A stretch of 64,000 nucleotides of DNA from Trema orientale (GCA_002914845.1 JXTC01000467.1:140326-204325), one strand, 5' to 3'. Shown: positions 12,726 through 25,391, counted from the first letter of the stretch. Notes: generated from the letters alone by a model not told the origin. A program made the numbers and translations.

Positions 12726-14106
12726 CTGAATCAAGTATCCGATGTGAATCTGCTTCTGTGCTCTTGGGAGATTTATGGAGGCCTTCCTAAGCAGCCAAGA
12801 AGTGTTCTAAATGGCTTGGCAGCATTGAGGTTTGTTTGAGCCCACACCAGTATCAATCTTCTATTTAGCTGAAATTAAATTGTTTGCTTAGAGGTGTAAT
12901 TTTCCGATTGAACTGTGGATGTTTTGCTGCCAATCTGGGTATTTTCTGTGCTGCAACTATGCCTCGAAGTAATGATGATCGAGAACAAACGTGGGAATTA
13001 TTTGTGACTATAACAACTTCGTCGATAAAGGTGCTGTTTCTTGTAGTGAATTTCCGTAATTTTTGGAATTAAATTGAGATGAAACACTCGAATTGACTAG
13101 ATAACTATGTTTCATAATTTCACCAAATCAATAACTTACGTTTTAGATGCAGTTAGCGCTAGCATATTAAGGTAATTTGTCTATAATTTGATGTTGCTAT
13201 AAACAATCAGCTTTTACATTGTGGAGTCTGAAACTAAGAATTTGACTTCTATTATAATTTTGTCATTACTAGATAAAAGACGAACTGTGTCAACTTTAAA
13301 CCTGATCATAAACATTATTTTCCGAAAAATGGAGGAGATATTTATATCATATGATTCTAAGACAAAAAGTTTCACTTTCGACCAGGTGGGAACTGCAGAG
13401 AGATTAATGGAGTTTCCTCGATCGTTATTCGCTTGTAAAATATTTGTTGCTCTGCCCTTTTTGAGTTTCAAGATACAGAACGGATTTTCAGGTTACAAAA
13501 GAAAATGTGCGTAAAGAATTTTTATCAGTAGCCAACTTTTATCCAATTGCCTTTCTTTTATTCATCTCTCTTTTCCGATGCTCTATTTAAGCTAAATAGT
13601 GTTGAGAGAAAAGTGTGTTGCTAAGCATCACACAATAATTATACTGGCGAACTCACTATCTAATATCTATTGTCCATAACATTGCTCATTCACCTAGATA
13701 TATCTTCCTGAGTCCCAGCAAAAAGTGTATATATTGTCCATTTTTTGGATAATCTAATCTAGATTTCTTAGCTTTGAAGTTTTGAAAAATAAACGGACAA
13801 AGCCTTGAAAAAATATCGGTTGCACAGGCAATCAAAATTTCAGTTAATACAGTGGCTTGTTTTTTATTGATTGTGTAATTAAGCTCTCTTTTTGTCTTTT
13901 TATTATATATGTTATGAGGTAATTTTGATTGATACATAAAACTTTAGTTTGGATCTTATATTTTATTCCTATATGGAAACAAAATTAAAAAAAAAAAAAA
14001 AAGTAGTTTTTGGAGCAATACTACAGAGGACATTTGTGATGCTTAGCACTATACACATTAATAAAAATATAGGATTCACAGTCAAATTGATAATGTGGGT
14101 CTCATA

Positions 14107-14300
14107 CCCCTAAATACTTCTACCGTTTGTCAAGGTAATATCCCGTGTCATGTCATGTTGCTGTGCCTAGTGGTATTAATCATGCCTTGTCATGCCAACC
14201 CTAAATATATTTTAGTGTTTGTTGAGGTAATATCCTGTGTCATACCATGTCGATGTACCTAGTAATATTAATAATGTCGTGTCATGCCAGTTCAAACACA
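14107..14300. repeat. Two tandem ~98 bp units rich in TGTCATGTC motifs
   Basis: Copy 1 (about 14107-14204) and copy 2 (about 14206-14300) share the order GTTTGT(c/t)(a/g)AGGTAATATCC, GTGTCAT, then TGTCATGCC. They are well diverged. The composition resembles the CGTGTCGTG-rich interior of the hAT-type MITE at 43375 and the tandem units at 54012, so this may be an old relic of that family. Confidence 0.5.
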
Positions 14301-14609
14301 TTTAGCTATGGCTCGTATTTGGTGCTGTGTTGGCCCAAGCATAATTAGTAATTATCTCGTGCCATGTTGGACCTATTACGTGCTCCTGCCCGTGTTGTTG
14401 TGATTTATCGTGCTTGCCTGGTTTCATACTAACCGTGCTTGTTTTCAGTAATATGTTACATTTGCGCCTAACTGTATTTGTTTTCAATATTATAGTTATT
14501 TTTGTGCTTGATCATACTCGTTTTCAAAATTATGATTTTATAATGGATTAAAAAAAATCACTACATTTTGCCTCTTAGCAAAAAAGAGACCTACATTTTT
14601 TTATAAATA

Positions 14610-14962
14610 TTAAGTAAAATCTTCTATTTATATTTTTCTATCAAATCTCACTGGATCCACATATATAATCAAAATTAGAGTAATGTTTTTAACTTTTCAA
14701 ATTAGATAATAGAACTCAAAAAAAAAAAAAAGTATGTTTTAGGGCTGTTACAATTGGATTCTTGAGAAATTACAAAACATGTTTTGGTCTAGACAATTGT
14801 CCTCCGGCCAAATCTGTAGATGACAATTGACAATTTTAAATAATAAAGATATTTCTACCGTAATTTTAAACTCTGATTTTGATTATATATTTGAATCTAG
14901 TGAGATTTGATTAAAAAAAAGTACACAAATAGAATATTTTGTTTGATATTAATGAAAAGGTT
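14610..14962. mobile_element. MITE (family A, copy 2)
   Basis: Arms of about 90 bp are inverted copies. The left reads ATTTTTCTATCAAATCTCAC then ATATATAATCAAAATTAGAG. The right, reversed, reads TTTTAATCAAATCTCACTAG then ATATATAATCAAAATCAGAG. The arm order is the same as in the element at 5722-6105. It is non-coding. Confidence 0.6.
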
Positions 14963-15022
14963 TGGGTTTTTCTTCTTTTTTCTGGGCTAAAAGGCTAAAA
15001 GTCATAGGTTTTTTTTTTTATT

Positions 15023-15030
<8 letters not shown>

Positions 15031-15075
<45 letters not shown>
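15031..15075. repeat. (ATT)n microsatellite
   Basis: An uninterrupted run of fifteen TAT/ATT units follows a short TTTA run. Confidence 0.92.
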
Positions 15076-17132
15076 CCCTTCTATATGTAAGGAAATTCCA
15101 CTCTTGTATCAAAAATTGTGTTAAGGTACACAAAATTATGTTGGTGGCGAAAGTTTAAAGATTTTCAATACGTTTTTTCTTTCAACCAATGTGAATGCAT
15201 GCAAAGGAAGAGTCATTGAAACATTTTGGCTAATTCTATTATCACCTCTATTTCTTTTATTTCCCCGTTCCCCTTCTAAAAATAATTCTACTTATTTTTC
15301 TTTTGCTACCTCTACCCTAAAACCATTACTTTTTTAGCATATTAGTCCCTAGTCCTTTTTCTTTAACATTCAAGTACTTAATATTTCTTTTTGTTGGCAT
15401 TTGTTAGTCTTTTTTTCATTTTTCATCCAAAATTTCATTAGAGGCCATTTGAATGGGAGGAATATTGCACCATTGATCCCTAATGTTTCACCCATTTGAT
15501 GATTTTGTGTTCAATTTCATTATATTCTTCGAATTTTTGTCAAAATTACATTCCCATAATTCTTAAAATAAAAATAATTATAGTGAAGCCCTTTGGAGAA
15601 AAAAAATTAAAAATCGATAAGATTTTACTACAAAATACTCTACAGCCCCTTCACTTTTGTCAAAAGTAGTTATTTACCCCTCCACATTTGAAATTTAGCT
15701 CACATGCCCCATTTTTTTTACAAATGTAATGTTGATTTACCCTAATTTCACAAATACAATGTTATTTTGCCCCAAGATTTTATTTAATATTAAATGAAAA
15801 CTTAATAGATACAAACTAAATTTTTCCTTAAAAAAAAAACTAAATCTTTAGTCCAATTTGACTAATGAAAGAAGGTGTATGTGTGATCTTTTTAGTTTTA
15901 AGATTGGTAAAGTAATTTTTGGTCCATGAGAATAACTATAGTTTGACATAAGTTAGGATATGTCAGTTTTTAATTGTATTTTTATTTTCATATTTGATTC
16001 TCTAATGAGCTGTTTCTTTTACACCCACTAGTCATTTAATTTTTTTCGTCTCTTTTTTTTTTTTTTGAAAATTTTTATAGGTAACAATATTAGAAAGTAT
16101 CACAAGTAGAAAAAATAATATTTCAAACAAATGATATTTTGATACAATTATTGTCTAAGAAAATTCGTGTCATTTAGAAATGTTATTTCTCTTTCTCACT
16201 CCTTCTCATACTCCACAACCTCTTGTGGCCTCTAAACAATTGTTCTATATAAAATTTTCCAAAAAATTGGAGAACACAACGTTATTGATTAGAGATTTAA
16301 TAGCCCGCAAAAAAGAAAAAGACGAAAAAAAGTACCAAATTGGCAAATAATTGCAGCATTACGGATCAATAGCAGAAAATTTCTCTTATTCAGATGGCCT
16401 CTAGTAGAATTTTGGATAGAAAATACGAAAGGACTAAAGTAGGCCAACAAAAAGAAACTTTGGTATGTGAATGCCAAGGAAAACAAGCCTAGAGACCAAT
16501 ATACCGAATATGTAAAATATTAGAAACTAATAGTACCATTTACTCATAATTTTTTACGTCCTCAAACTATTTTCCTTGATCCTACTTGTGGCTATCTTGC
16601 TTGATTTGGTATTTAAAGCTCATTTTCTTTCCTAGACACATAGTCGACTCATTTAGCCTAAAAAGTAATATTAGGACACCAAAAATTTGCCCCAATAATG
16701 CATTACTTTTTTAACCGCATAATTTTAAATAATGTGGTTGCACTTTGAGATAATATGTGGTTAAAAAGGAAAATACATCGTCTATTGTTAGTTTTTTGTG
16801 TCCTTGATATTACTCACACTCAAAAAAAAAAATATATATATATATAAATATTCTCACACCTCAGATACTTCTTCTTCCATATAAAATATAATTTCAAGAA
16901 ACCAAAAACAAAAAAAAAATGCTTTCTTTTTTTTTTGAAAAAAAAAAAAAAAGGCAACCCTTGCTTGCTTAAGTGCAAGGCCTGTTTGGTAACATTTTGT
17001 TTTTAAAAGTAAAATGAAAAGTGAAAATGTGTTTAATATGATATCTAAGATAACTTCAATTATTAATATCATTTTGAAAAATAAAATACAAAATGATATG
17101 AGACAAGTTCCAACATCTTTCTTTAAGAAATA

Positions 17133-17482
17133 TTTTTCTTTTCTTCTTTGTGTGTGTGTGTGTGTGAAATTACACTCTTTTTTTTTCCTAAACTGAAAAA
17201 TAGACCCCTCGTTTTTCTTCTCTTTTCTCTTTTTGTTTTGGAAAAAAAGACCCATTTAATTGGTTAAAGACTGAATTATCCGTTTTTCTTTTCTTATTTT
17301 ACTGAATTATCCGTTTTTCTTTTCTTATTTTTTTTTTCTTTTGCCTTTTTTTTTTGTGTGTGTGTGAAATTACACTTTTTCTTTCTCCTAAACTGAAAAA
17401 TAAACACCTCATCTTTCTTCCCTTTTTTCTTTTTGTTTTGAAAAAAAAAACCCATTTAATTGGTTAAAGACTGAATTATCCT
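17133..17482. repeat. Diverged T-rich duplication
   Basis: A ~145 bp block starting with a (GT)n run and GAAATTACAC, through CCTAAACTGAAAAATA, to CCCATTTAATTGGTTAAAGA, occurs at 17133-17283 and again at 17338-17482. Between them a 32-bp piece (CTGAATTATCCGTTTTTCTT...) is also doubled. Confidence 0.75.
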
Positions 17483-17711
17483 ACTAATTATGTAGTAATG
17501 TGACAATTCAATTTAAAAACAAAAAAAAAAAACAAAGGTTTGCCACGTTCACATTGTCCTACCTTATAACATGATTTTATTTTATTTTTTATGTTTTTTA
17601 TTTTTTCTTCTTCTTTTAAAAGGTATGTGAGTTATTTCACAAGAAGGGGGAAAAAAATTTACTTTTCATTTTACAAGAAAAATCTCCATAGTTCTTTTTC
17701 ATTTAAAAAAA

Positions 17712-18070
17712 GGGCGCGTCTAACGTAGGGTCATGGCAAAATGACCCCAAGTAGATTCATGGCATTTGAGACGTCCGATTGTAAATCAATGGCTAAGATG
17801 GGAGGGCTCAAAATTTAAACAATGTGGCCATTGATACCGGAAATAAGGCCCCAAAAAATCCAAGGAAACAGCAAGACCCAGACAGAGACCCGAACCAAAT
17901 CCCTACTCTCTCTCTTTGATCTCGATCGATGAAATGCCCTTTTCTTCCATCTCTTTCTCCCTAACTTACCCCGAAATTTTGAAACAGCAGGGACCCGATC
18001 CAAACAGCAGAGTCTCACTCTCTCACTCTCCCTCTCTCGCGCTCTCTCTCTCTCGTTCTCTCTTTCAGAT
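17712..18070 (+). repeat. Left terminal inverted repeat of the MULE
   Basis: Nearly identical to the reverse complement of 25030-25391 up to the CTCTCTTTCAGATC segment; similarity is lost after about 18070. It contains GAGACGTCCGATTGTAAATC, GGCCATTGATACCGG and a TCTCTCTC-rich stretch that could act as promoter and leader for the plus-strand gene. Outward-reading open frames within both repeats are copies of each other and have no protein character. Confidence 0.9.
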
Positions 18071-19162
18071 CAGAGTCTGGCTCTCTCTCTCTCGCGCTCC
18101 CTCACCCTATTTCTCTGTTTCAGATCAGAGTCTGGCTCTCCCTCTCTCGCGCTCCATCTCTCTCTTTCTGTGTTTTAGATCGTGTTGTGTTCGACGTCGG
18201 ATTCCGCCTTTATTACACCCGAGCCTCTATTTCGCCTCTCTCTCGGTCTCTCGCTCTCTGTTTCCCTTCCTCCCCTCTTGGAGGAAATCCCGGGAGGAAA
18301 TCCCCATCTCGAACCTTGTTTTTGGTGAGCCGATCTCCCACCCCAAGTTCTGTCGTGGTGAGCCCGGTGCCACAATCGTTGTCAAGATCAGGTGATTGTC
18401 TCTTCTATCAGTCTTCAACACTCCCTTATTGTGGGCTATTTTCCTGCTTATAACAATCCTCATACGTTCAATATGGGCGTATCCCTACAAGCATTTACTG
18501 CACTTTTTACAGCCATTTCTTGTAAATTGCACAATACTTTGCCTTGTTTGTAAAATGCACAGCTATTATATATTTACATTCATTATCCGGTTACGAGTTC
18601 GTATAGAAGTGGGTCAATATAAAATGTGCTCTGGTTCTTTTTGTTTTCTTATTTTGTTTTGTTTATTTGTTTTTCATTTTTTAACGGAAATGTGGTCCGG
18701 TTTAATATGGTGACATAATCAGAAAGTCATGCTGAAGTTATTAGTATTAGGGTAGTGCTTAAACTATCGTAGTTGGGAAAACACTCTTTTTTGCATTGAA
18801 TTAGTTTCGTTGGTGATTTTTATGAGTATAATTATGCTAAGTACAATACAAGGAGAAACCACAGATTACAATATGCTCCATCTTTCTGAATCCATCTTTC
18901 GCTATTACAATATGTTCCATTTTCTGTGTGCATTTATTGTGTAGTAAATGGTTAATGGTTTCTCCTTGTATCATGCATCGATTACGACAGATTGTATATG
19001 CCTACGCATTGAAAAATTAGTAGGTTAATAGTCAGATTTTAGAAGCTTATGTATTGAAAAATTAGTAGGTTAATAGTCATGTGGTAGCTTTGGTTGTGCA
19101 CATTCATTAATTTTGCATATTATCTCATGTATTTGGTGCAGTAAAAAATATTGAGGAAGACA

Positions 19163-22042
19163 ATGGAGACGTATGAGTAGATTGTAGAGATACTGCGTCA
19201 CTTAGAAGCACCTTCTAGGGAAACAAGAGAGTGGATAAGGAAGGTCGAGACTGAATTGCAAGAGCTGAAAGAGGAGAATCAACGGAGAGATGAAGGTAAG
19301 AAAAATTTTCAGAAATCAGTAATGCAAATTTTACTTGACAGTGAGGGCAGGTGTGAAAGGAAAGGGGATGGTACAATTATTGGGGAGGATGCATACGGGA
19401 GATCATGTGGTAGAAAGATGGATTCCAAGTTGTCGGCTGAATGGAGTCTATGTTATGGACGAAAACCCCCGGATGCCAGCGTGATTCGGGTAAGTCGGTC
19501 AAATATTTTGTTTTGTTATGGTTGTAGTTGCAGTTGACAAATTTATGTAACTGTTTTGGGGCGAATTCGTAAACATGATTAGAATATAATTAGTTAAGCT
19601 ATGATGATCATTAGAGTAAGGAGGATTACAATCAGAACCAAAACAGAGGAAAAACAGAGAAATTCAAGCAGGACAACATTATTTTAGAGGTTAATATTGA
19701 GTGATAATCATTGTATTTTTACCCTATTCCGTAGCCTATCTTAAAGACTTGTAGAAGAAAGGTAAGGGTATTTTAGATTACCCCTTCAGCTCAGGGTTTA
19801 GTGGTAAAATAATTTTGAGGTATTTGAAGGTGTTCTGTATAATTTCATTGTTGTTTTGGCTGTTGGTTTCACCTGATACGAGCTACAGAACAACCAAGTT
19901 CAGACATCCTTGGCACTTAGCAGGATGTCTCCATTACCATTATAATCTATGTTTCCATGTCGCGGACCGCAACAATCTAATATGTAGCTGATTAAGTGTA
20001 TATTTTTAGTTGGATAACTAAAGCCTTGCACGTTATGTTTTCTTATAATTCTGCTCATAGTATACATGAAGAAGTCCGTGGCCAGTTTATGTAGAGCAAC
20101 AGTTGTGTATTTAAAATATCATCCATTTCATATTTTTCTAGGCTCTGCATATGTTTTTTTCATTTCATTCCAAAGTACTCTATGAAGGTTGCGCTATTTG
20201 AAGACCCCAACATAAGTGTTTTTTGTAATTCCTATTAGTATATAGTTATTCTCACCATAATCATTTTATGATGAGATTTTTCTTTTCTTTATTTTAGTAA
20301 TCTAATCATCTTCGTACTTCTAATACCCTATGTCATATTCCATATTATTTTTCAGAATATAAATTATCTTGCATTTCAGTCTAGTATCGTTTAGTTTTCT
20401 ATTTCCATTTTATTAGTTACAAAGTTGTAAGTAAACTCATAATTTTGAGTAGTCATGAATTACCACGAATAGTAACTTTGTACCGGATTGATATGCAGGA
20501 TGGTACGTTGGCTTCTTCGAAAAAGGTACTGGACCAACGGTACATCAAAACATCTGAATCCATGATACCAACTTCAAGCCACATTGATCAGACCGATGAT
20601 CTTTCTAAAGTGGTAAGTCATGGAAGTATAAAAGGGAAATTGGTTATGTAAGGATACATTAATTAGTAAGGTTACGAGATTTTGGTTTGATAATTTATGC
20701 GCTTTTCTGAAACAGGACGTAGAGGAATGTCAGTTGTTTCGAAAAGCGTCATCGAGTGTGAGAAGCAAACCTAAAAACAAGAAGGTCTCGTCAAGAAGAC
20801 CTATCTACAGTTTGGGTCCTTATACTCGGTTAACTGAGCCAGTAGAGGATTTTCAAGATATAATTTTGTTGGAATTTATCTTTGATCACTTTGACGACGA
20901 TGAAATGGGGTATGTTTTTAGAGTAATGTACTCAATTATAGACAATCTGTTCTACAGTTTACTTTGTTGATGATAATTTCTCTTATTTGGTCATTAAGTA
21001 ATTGAGTACATGAGTTAATCAGTTATGGATTGGAGGGCATACCTTATGAGTCGAAGTAATTGAGTTAAAATATGTAGGGAAGCTATAATCAGGACAGAAT
21101 TGAATGAGATTAGCAGGAGCGGAATGGGTTGTTTGTGGCCGAAGACATATGTGAACGGCGAGGTATTGACTTTTGCTTAAGATTGTGTATGTAAATCTAA
21201 ATAGTGAAGCTGCTTTAATAGTTGATTCCATTTTAATTTGGGTGACGTGCACATGCAGATCCTAAACATTAAAGCTGAATATTTAACTAGGGATGAACGA
21301 GCTCTCTTCAAAACTACAGCGCCCAACTGGTATTTGACAACTAGGATGAATGTAAGTATGTGAAACGGGTTGTAAGATGTTTTTTGTGTGTATTCACATT
21401 TCTTTGTGAGCAACATCGATGGAAACTTATCATTTAATTGTTCTTGTTAATCGGCTGATGATATAAAGTCGGACGTAATTGGCTCTCAGAGAAGTGCTGA
21501 AGAATTTATGAGAAGGCACAGAGTTGTTGAACACTTTATGGGTCAACTTGCTTACTGTGAGAAGGTAGGTATCACATTTTTCTATTCACTTTAATTGGAA
21601 ATGAGTTAGTTTAATTGCTGAGTTTGTGATATAGATTGGGTTATTGCTGGTATAGTTAACAACCGTGTAAAATTGCAGATATATGTGCCTATAAACCACT
21701 CTGATCATTGGTTCTTGTACCTCTTTCTCATAGATTCTAAAGTAGTTCAGATTTGGGATTCTTGCAGTGTATTAGGAGTATCGAAAGACGAAAAGTTGTT
21801 GAACGATGTCGTGAGTATTATTATATTAGATACTGATTAGTTTTCATTGTGTATATGGTCAAACTTTGGCATAGGTGGAGTAAGTTAATTGATAATTATT
21901 CTGTGATGTAACCAATATTTCTTTATTTTTTTTTAAGAAGAAGAACCTTGACACAACGCTGAAACTTGAAATCAAGCAGGCGAAGCCAATCGGGTGGTTA
22001 TTCATGGATTTTAAAGTCGAGCATCTAAGTAACTTAGTTTGA
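19163..22042 (+). pseudogene. Ulp1-like protease gene, left copy (near-intact exons, no catalytic Cys)
   Basis: Eight exons join in one frame: 19163-19489, 20499-20612, 20716-20909, 21078-21162, 21259-21351, 21469-21564, 21679-21810, 21938-22042, about 382 codons. The only internal stop is TAG at codon 6 (19178-19180). The N-terminus is Glu/Lys-rich and helical (TELQELKEENQRRDE). Later blocks LWPKTYVNGE, APNWYLTTRMN and IYVPINHSDHWFLYLFLID..IWDSCS match the C48 fold, with catalytic His (DHW) and Asp (WDS) in place. The expected Gln and CG(I/V) nucleophile segment is missing: the frame ends at TGA 22040-22042, where the opposite gene begins. Ulp1 enzymes remove SUMO; this copy could not do so as it stands. 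A later ATG near 19321 could restart translation. Confidence 0.75.
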
Positions 22043-22093
22043 TTTTTTCCAGTCGAAGCATACACATGATTACATATTCACAATGAGTCAATT

Positions 22094-24740
22094 CTATGAA
22101 CATACATGGTTGCATACTCTGTCCTTCTTATAAACAGCTTCCATGCACTTAATAACATATATACCGCAACTGAAATCTTCACATTGATCTACTTCACAGT
22201 CATCCCGAATGATAACAAAAGACACAAACTTCCAATCCACTCGCATGCCTTCCCGCAACTCTTCAATAAATGCATAGTCTATTCCCCTTAGCTTCATAAC
22301 AGTTCATATCGACCCATTATTCTCACCTAGTACTTTGTCCTACATCGTTAAGACTTGTGTTTTTCCAAAGAAATATGAACAGCAGCCATAACTTACTATT
22401 TCATCCAAAACTGCTAAAATTATGATCAAAGGAATTTCACGGAGAGAAACTCGAACACGAACAACACAATCTTCCATATCCATAATTGCAACATACCAGT
22501 GATTGCACTCAAACACAGGAATGTATATCTACAACGACAATAAATATTATCATATTAAAATCTTTTCTAAAACGAACGTCTTCACTATAATTTTCATTCA
22601 TTGTTACTTGCACCTACTTAAATTATTAAAAACTCACCTTCTCACAATCATAAATAGGGCTAACCCAATCACTCCACCTTTCTCTCTCACTGTATATACC
22701 AGTTCTACCCGGAGCGGGTCTCTAACCATTTTCACAATAGCAAAATGAACACTAAACCGCATGAAAAAAGAAATACAAAACAAGTATTTATGGATTTTTT
22801 TTCCAGTTACTTCTTAACTAATTTTATACTGACAGTGATTGTGGCTAGAATCTACCAGTACTTTGGCCTTCTGAAGCTCTTCTTCTGCTCTCATTTTGTC
22901 AACATATGACAAAACATACTTATGACCTACAATAAAATAAAATAAATCAACGCAATAAAAAACTTGTAAAATAATCCTACAGTTCATGCAAACTGTACCA
23001 AAATTGCCAATTTGTAATTCTCCATACCTGATTGTCCACAACGTGTTTAGGCAATAGGCTCAAAACATTTAATCTACGAACCAGCACACCATCTGTTGCT
23101 ACCAATATCTCACTGTAATTTGTTAACCCTGACAAAGATTCTACAATTAATTACGAATGCATAACATTTTCAAGGTAGAAAACATTTAACTACCTTTTTA
23201 AAGAAAAATGACATGCTTTAACTAAACTTTTTATCCAATGAGCTTTCAAACATGTACGCTATAATGGATGCCTTCAATTTAGAATTTGCAAATAAATTTC
23301 CATTCCATGGTGAACATTCACACATACACTTCAACTCTATATTTGCTTCCAAGTTAAATGACCCTTTGCAAATCATTTCCTCATCAAATGTATAAATTTT
23401 ACTCTGAAATACACACTTCGATAGGTTAAACACCATAATCTAAAGATAATTTTCAAATAATTATAGATTCTTTACAGACTCAGAACACATGTTCACGAAG
23501 TAGCACATGCTCCTTATCGGACATCACATTGAGTGCCTCCATTTGTACTGCCTTTGTCTGTTTAATTGATGCTATTTCAGCCTTCAAGGCTACATCTAAC
23601 GCATCTAATCCATCCTGCAACCTGATTTCCTGTGAACTCATCACATCTTCATTAATTTCATACATACACATGTCCTTCTTTGCAATCCCATGCAAAGTAC
23701 TACTACGATCAGTACCATCATCATCCCAACTGTCTTCATTTTCTGACTTCTCTATACCAATACCAATACTGTTTCTTACTCGGACACTATCATAACGCAT
23801 TACTCGTCCAATATCATATCTACTCCGTAACCGACCAATAAGTGCACCTTTTAAAAACTTCGACTGTATGTCCCTTACTTTCTCTACCTCACGTATGTAC
23901 CCCACAGAATTTTTAATGGAACTTAGACCAAAGTTTGTACGTATAAAATTCTCTTCACACATACTCATCACATGCAGAGTTTCACTTGCTCCCAACTCAA
24001 TCTTCTCACCCTACAAAGGAAACATTCAATGTTAGGTATATATAAGTTACAGATTTAATTATAACGTAAGCCTACTCAATAACATACAATGTTAGGTTTA
24101 TATAAGTTACAGATTTAAATTATGACGTAAGCTTGCCTCACTATTATTACTACACTTCGTTCACTACTTAATTTCATTTCTCACACTAGTCAAATTCATT
24201 GCTTTAATTCTCAGTGGTACAATCCAAAAAACCGGCATCAACAACTCCGTACCATGTTAACGTCAATGCCCTTTTCTACTGTTGCTGATGTTCATCTGCA
24301 TATACCCAACATTAAATTAATAATCAGAAAATGTTGAGTGTATTTATTAAATTACTTCTTCTATCTATCTTCTATCCAAGACTACCTTCACACTATAATT
24401 GACTTCTTATTCCATATAACGGTACAGATTCAGAAATCATAACAGAATATGATACATACGACTAATCCAATCACAGTCATACTATTTATACTATGCTCAT
24501 TTTTGTCGTCTACTATAGTGTTCTCAGTCAGAGAAAGATAGAGATAGAGACAAACAGAGAAAGATATAGATAAAAGATATTAACATAGCTGGTGAGGTAC
24601 AGAGATCTACATACCTCATGCTTGGTCAATACAGGGACAATGGTGTTCTTCGTTCCAAACAGACCAAACTTCAATTGAACAAAGTAGTCGAGACTGCTTA
24701 TGGGAGAGAGAAAAAGAAGAACATGTAAATCAATAATCAT
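22094..24740 (-). pseudogene. Ulp1-like protease gene, right copy (decayed)
   Basis: Reading leftward from the right inverted repeat, exon-like blocks with splice signals appear: KFGLFGTKNTIVPVLTKHE (24.7-24.6 kb), TSATVEKGIDVNM (~24.27 kb), a long acidic block (24.0-23.5 kb, including IGRLRSRYDIGRVMRY), KIYTFDEEMICKGSF (~23.4 kb), LLPKHVVDNQ then VISMFCHMLTK (23.1-22.9 kb), IYIPVFECNHWYVAIMDMED (~22.5 kb) and EDFSCGIYVIKCMEAVYKKD (~22.14 kb). The last two carry the His (NHW) and Cys (SCG) of a C48 protease. Stops interrupt it: TGA and TAG after MLTK, TAG in the block before YDCEK, and TGA before TVMKLRG. The protein differs clearly from the left copy, so the two are not simple inverted duplicates. 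Exon edges are approximate. Confidence 0.65.
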
Positions 24741-25029
24741 TTTAATTTTATTAAATTAATTGATAAATCAAAATAATTTTCCGAAGCTACAATTGACTTC
24801 CACTAGCATATGTCACTATTCCAATCAACTTCTACGACCAAATTCAAAATGATCTTCAAGCTTCCACGGGAAAAAGCATACCTGAACCTAAATTGATCGG
24901 TCTGTCAACTTTGGATCGCGATTTCAGCAACCTAACCCAAAAATCTAAAGATAACGGGAGAAAGATCAATGAGGATTTGGGCATGGGTACGACCAACGTA
25001 GATCGGATGTCTGTTGTCGAACAGAGGAG

Positions 25030-25391
25030 GATCTGAAAGAGAGAACAAGAGAAAGGGAGCACGAGAGAGGGAGAGTGAGAGAACGAGACTCTGTTGTTTG
25101 GATCGGGTCTGTGCTATTTCAAAATTTCGGGGTAAGTTAGGGAGAAAGAGATGGAAGAAAAGGGCATTTCATCGATCGAGATCAGAGAGAGAGAGTATGG
25201 GGATTTGGTTCAGGTCTCTGTCCGGGTCTTGCTGTTTCCTTGGATTTTTTGGGGCCTTATTTCCGGTATCAATGGCCACATTGTTTAAATTTTGAGCCCT
25301 CCCATCTTAGCCATTGATTTACAATCGGACGTCTCAAATGCCATGACCCTACTTGGGATTATTTTGCCATGACCCTACATTAAACGCGCCC
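25030..25391 (-). repeat. Right terminal inverted repeat of the MULE
   Basis: Reverse-complement partner of 17712-18070. Only scattered substitutions separate the two, so the repeats are still very similar, which argues for a not very old insertion. Confidence 0.9.

Larger units (their letters stand above)
12726..17711. other. Gene-free AT-rich intergenic DNA with small repeats
   Basis: From the BUD13 stop to the edge of the large MULE no coding gene is supported. The first few hundred bases include the BUD13 3' UTR. An inverted pair GCTAAGCATCACA (near 13621) / TGTGATGCTTAGC (near 14037) could bound a degenerate MITE. A diverged ~100 bp tandem pair, a second family A MITE, an (ATT)n microsatellite and a T-rich duplication are listed separately. 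Homopolymer A/T runs are frequent. Confidence 0.6.
17712..25391. mobile_element. Mutator-like element (MULE) carrying two Ulp1-like genes
   Basis: A 7,680 bp element begins GGGCGCGTCTAACGTAGGG and ends in the inverted counterpart (reverse complement GGGCGCGTTTAATGTAGGG). The flanking 9 bases, TTAAAAAAA, are identical at 17703-17711 and 25392-25400, the target-duplication length typical of Mutator-like elements. The ends are long inverted repeats (~350 bp) containing a pyrimidine-rich leader that resembles a plant 5' UTR. Inside, a plus-strand gene starts from the left repeat and a minus-strand gene from the right; both have Ulp1 (C48) protease character, and they meet near 22050-22090. I found no transposase. 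Ulp1-bearing MULEs are known (the KAONASHI group in Arabidopsis, CUMULE in melon), so this is probably a non-autonomous relative. The low-complexity target duplication alone would be weak; the inverted repeats make the call. Confidence 0.88.

Noticed and set aside
17815-18018. Open frames inside both MULE inverted repeats (also 25014-25295)
   Set aside because: They are the same sequence mirrored, read outward against the leader, and have no protein character.
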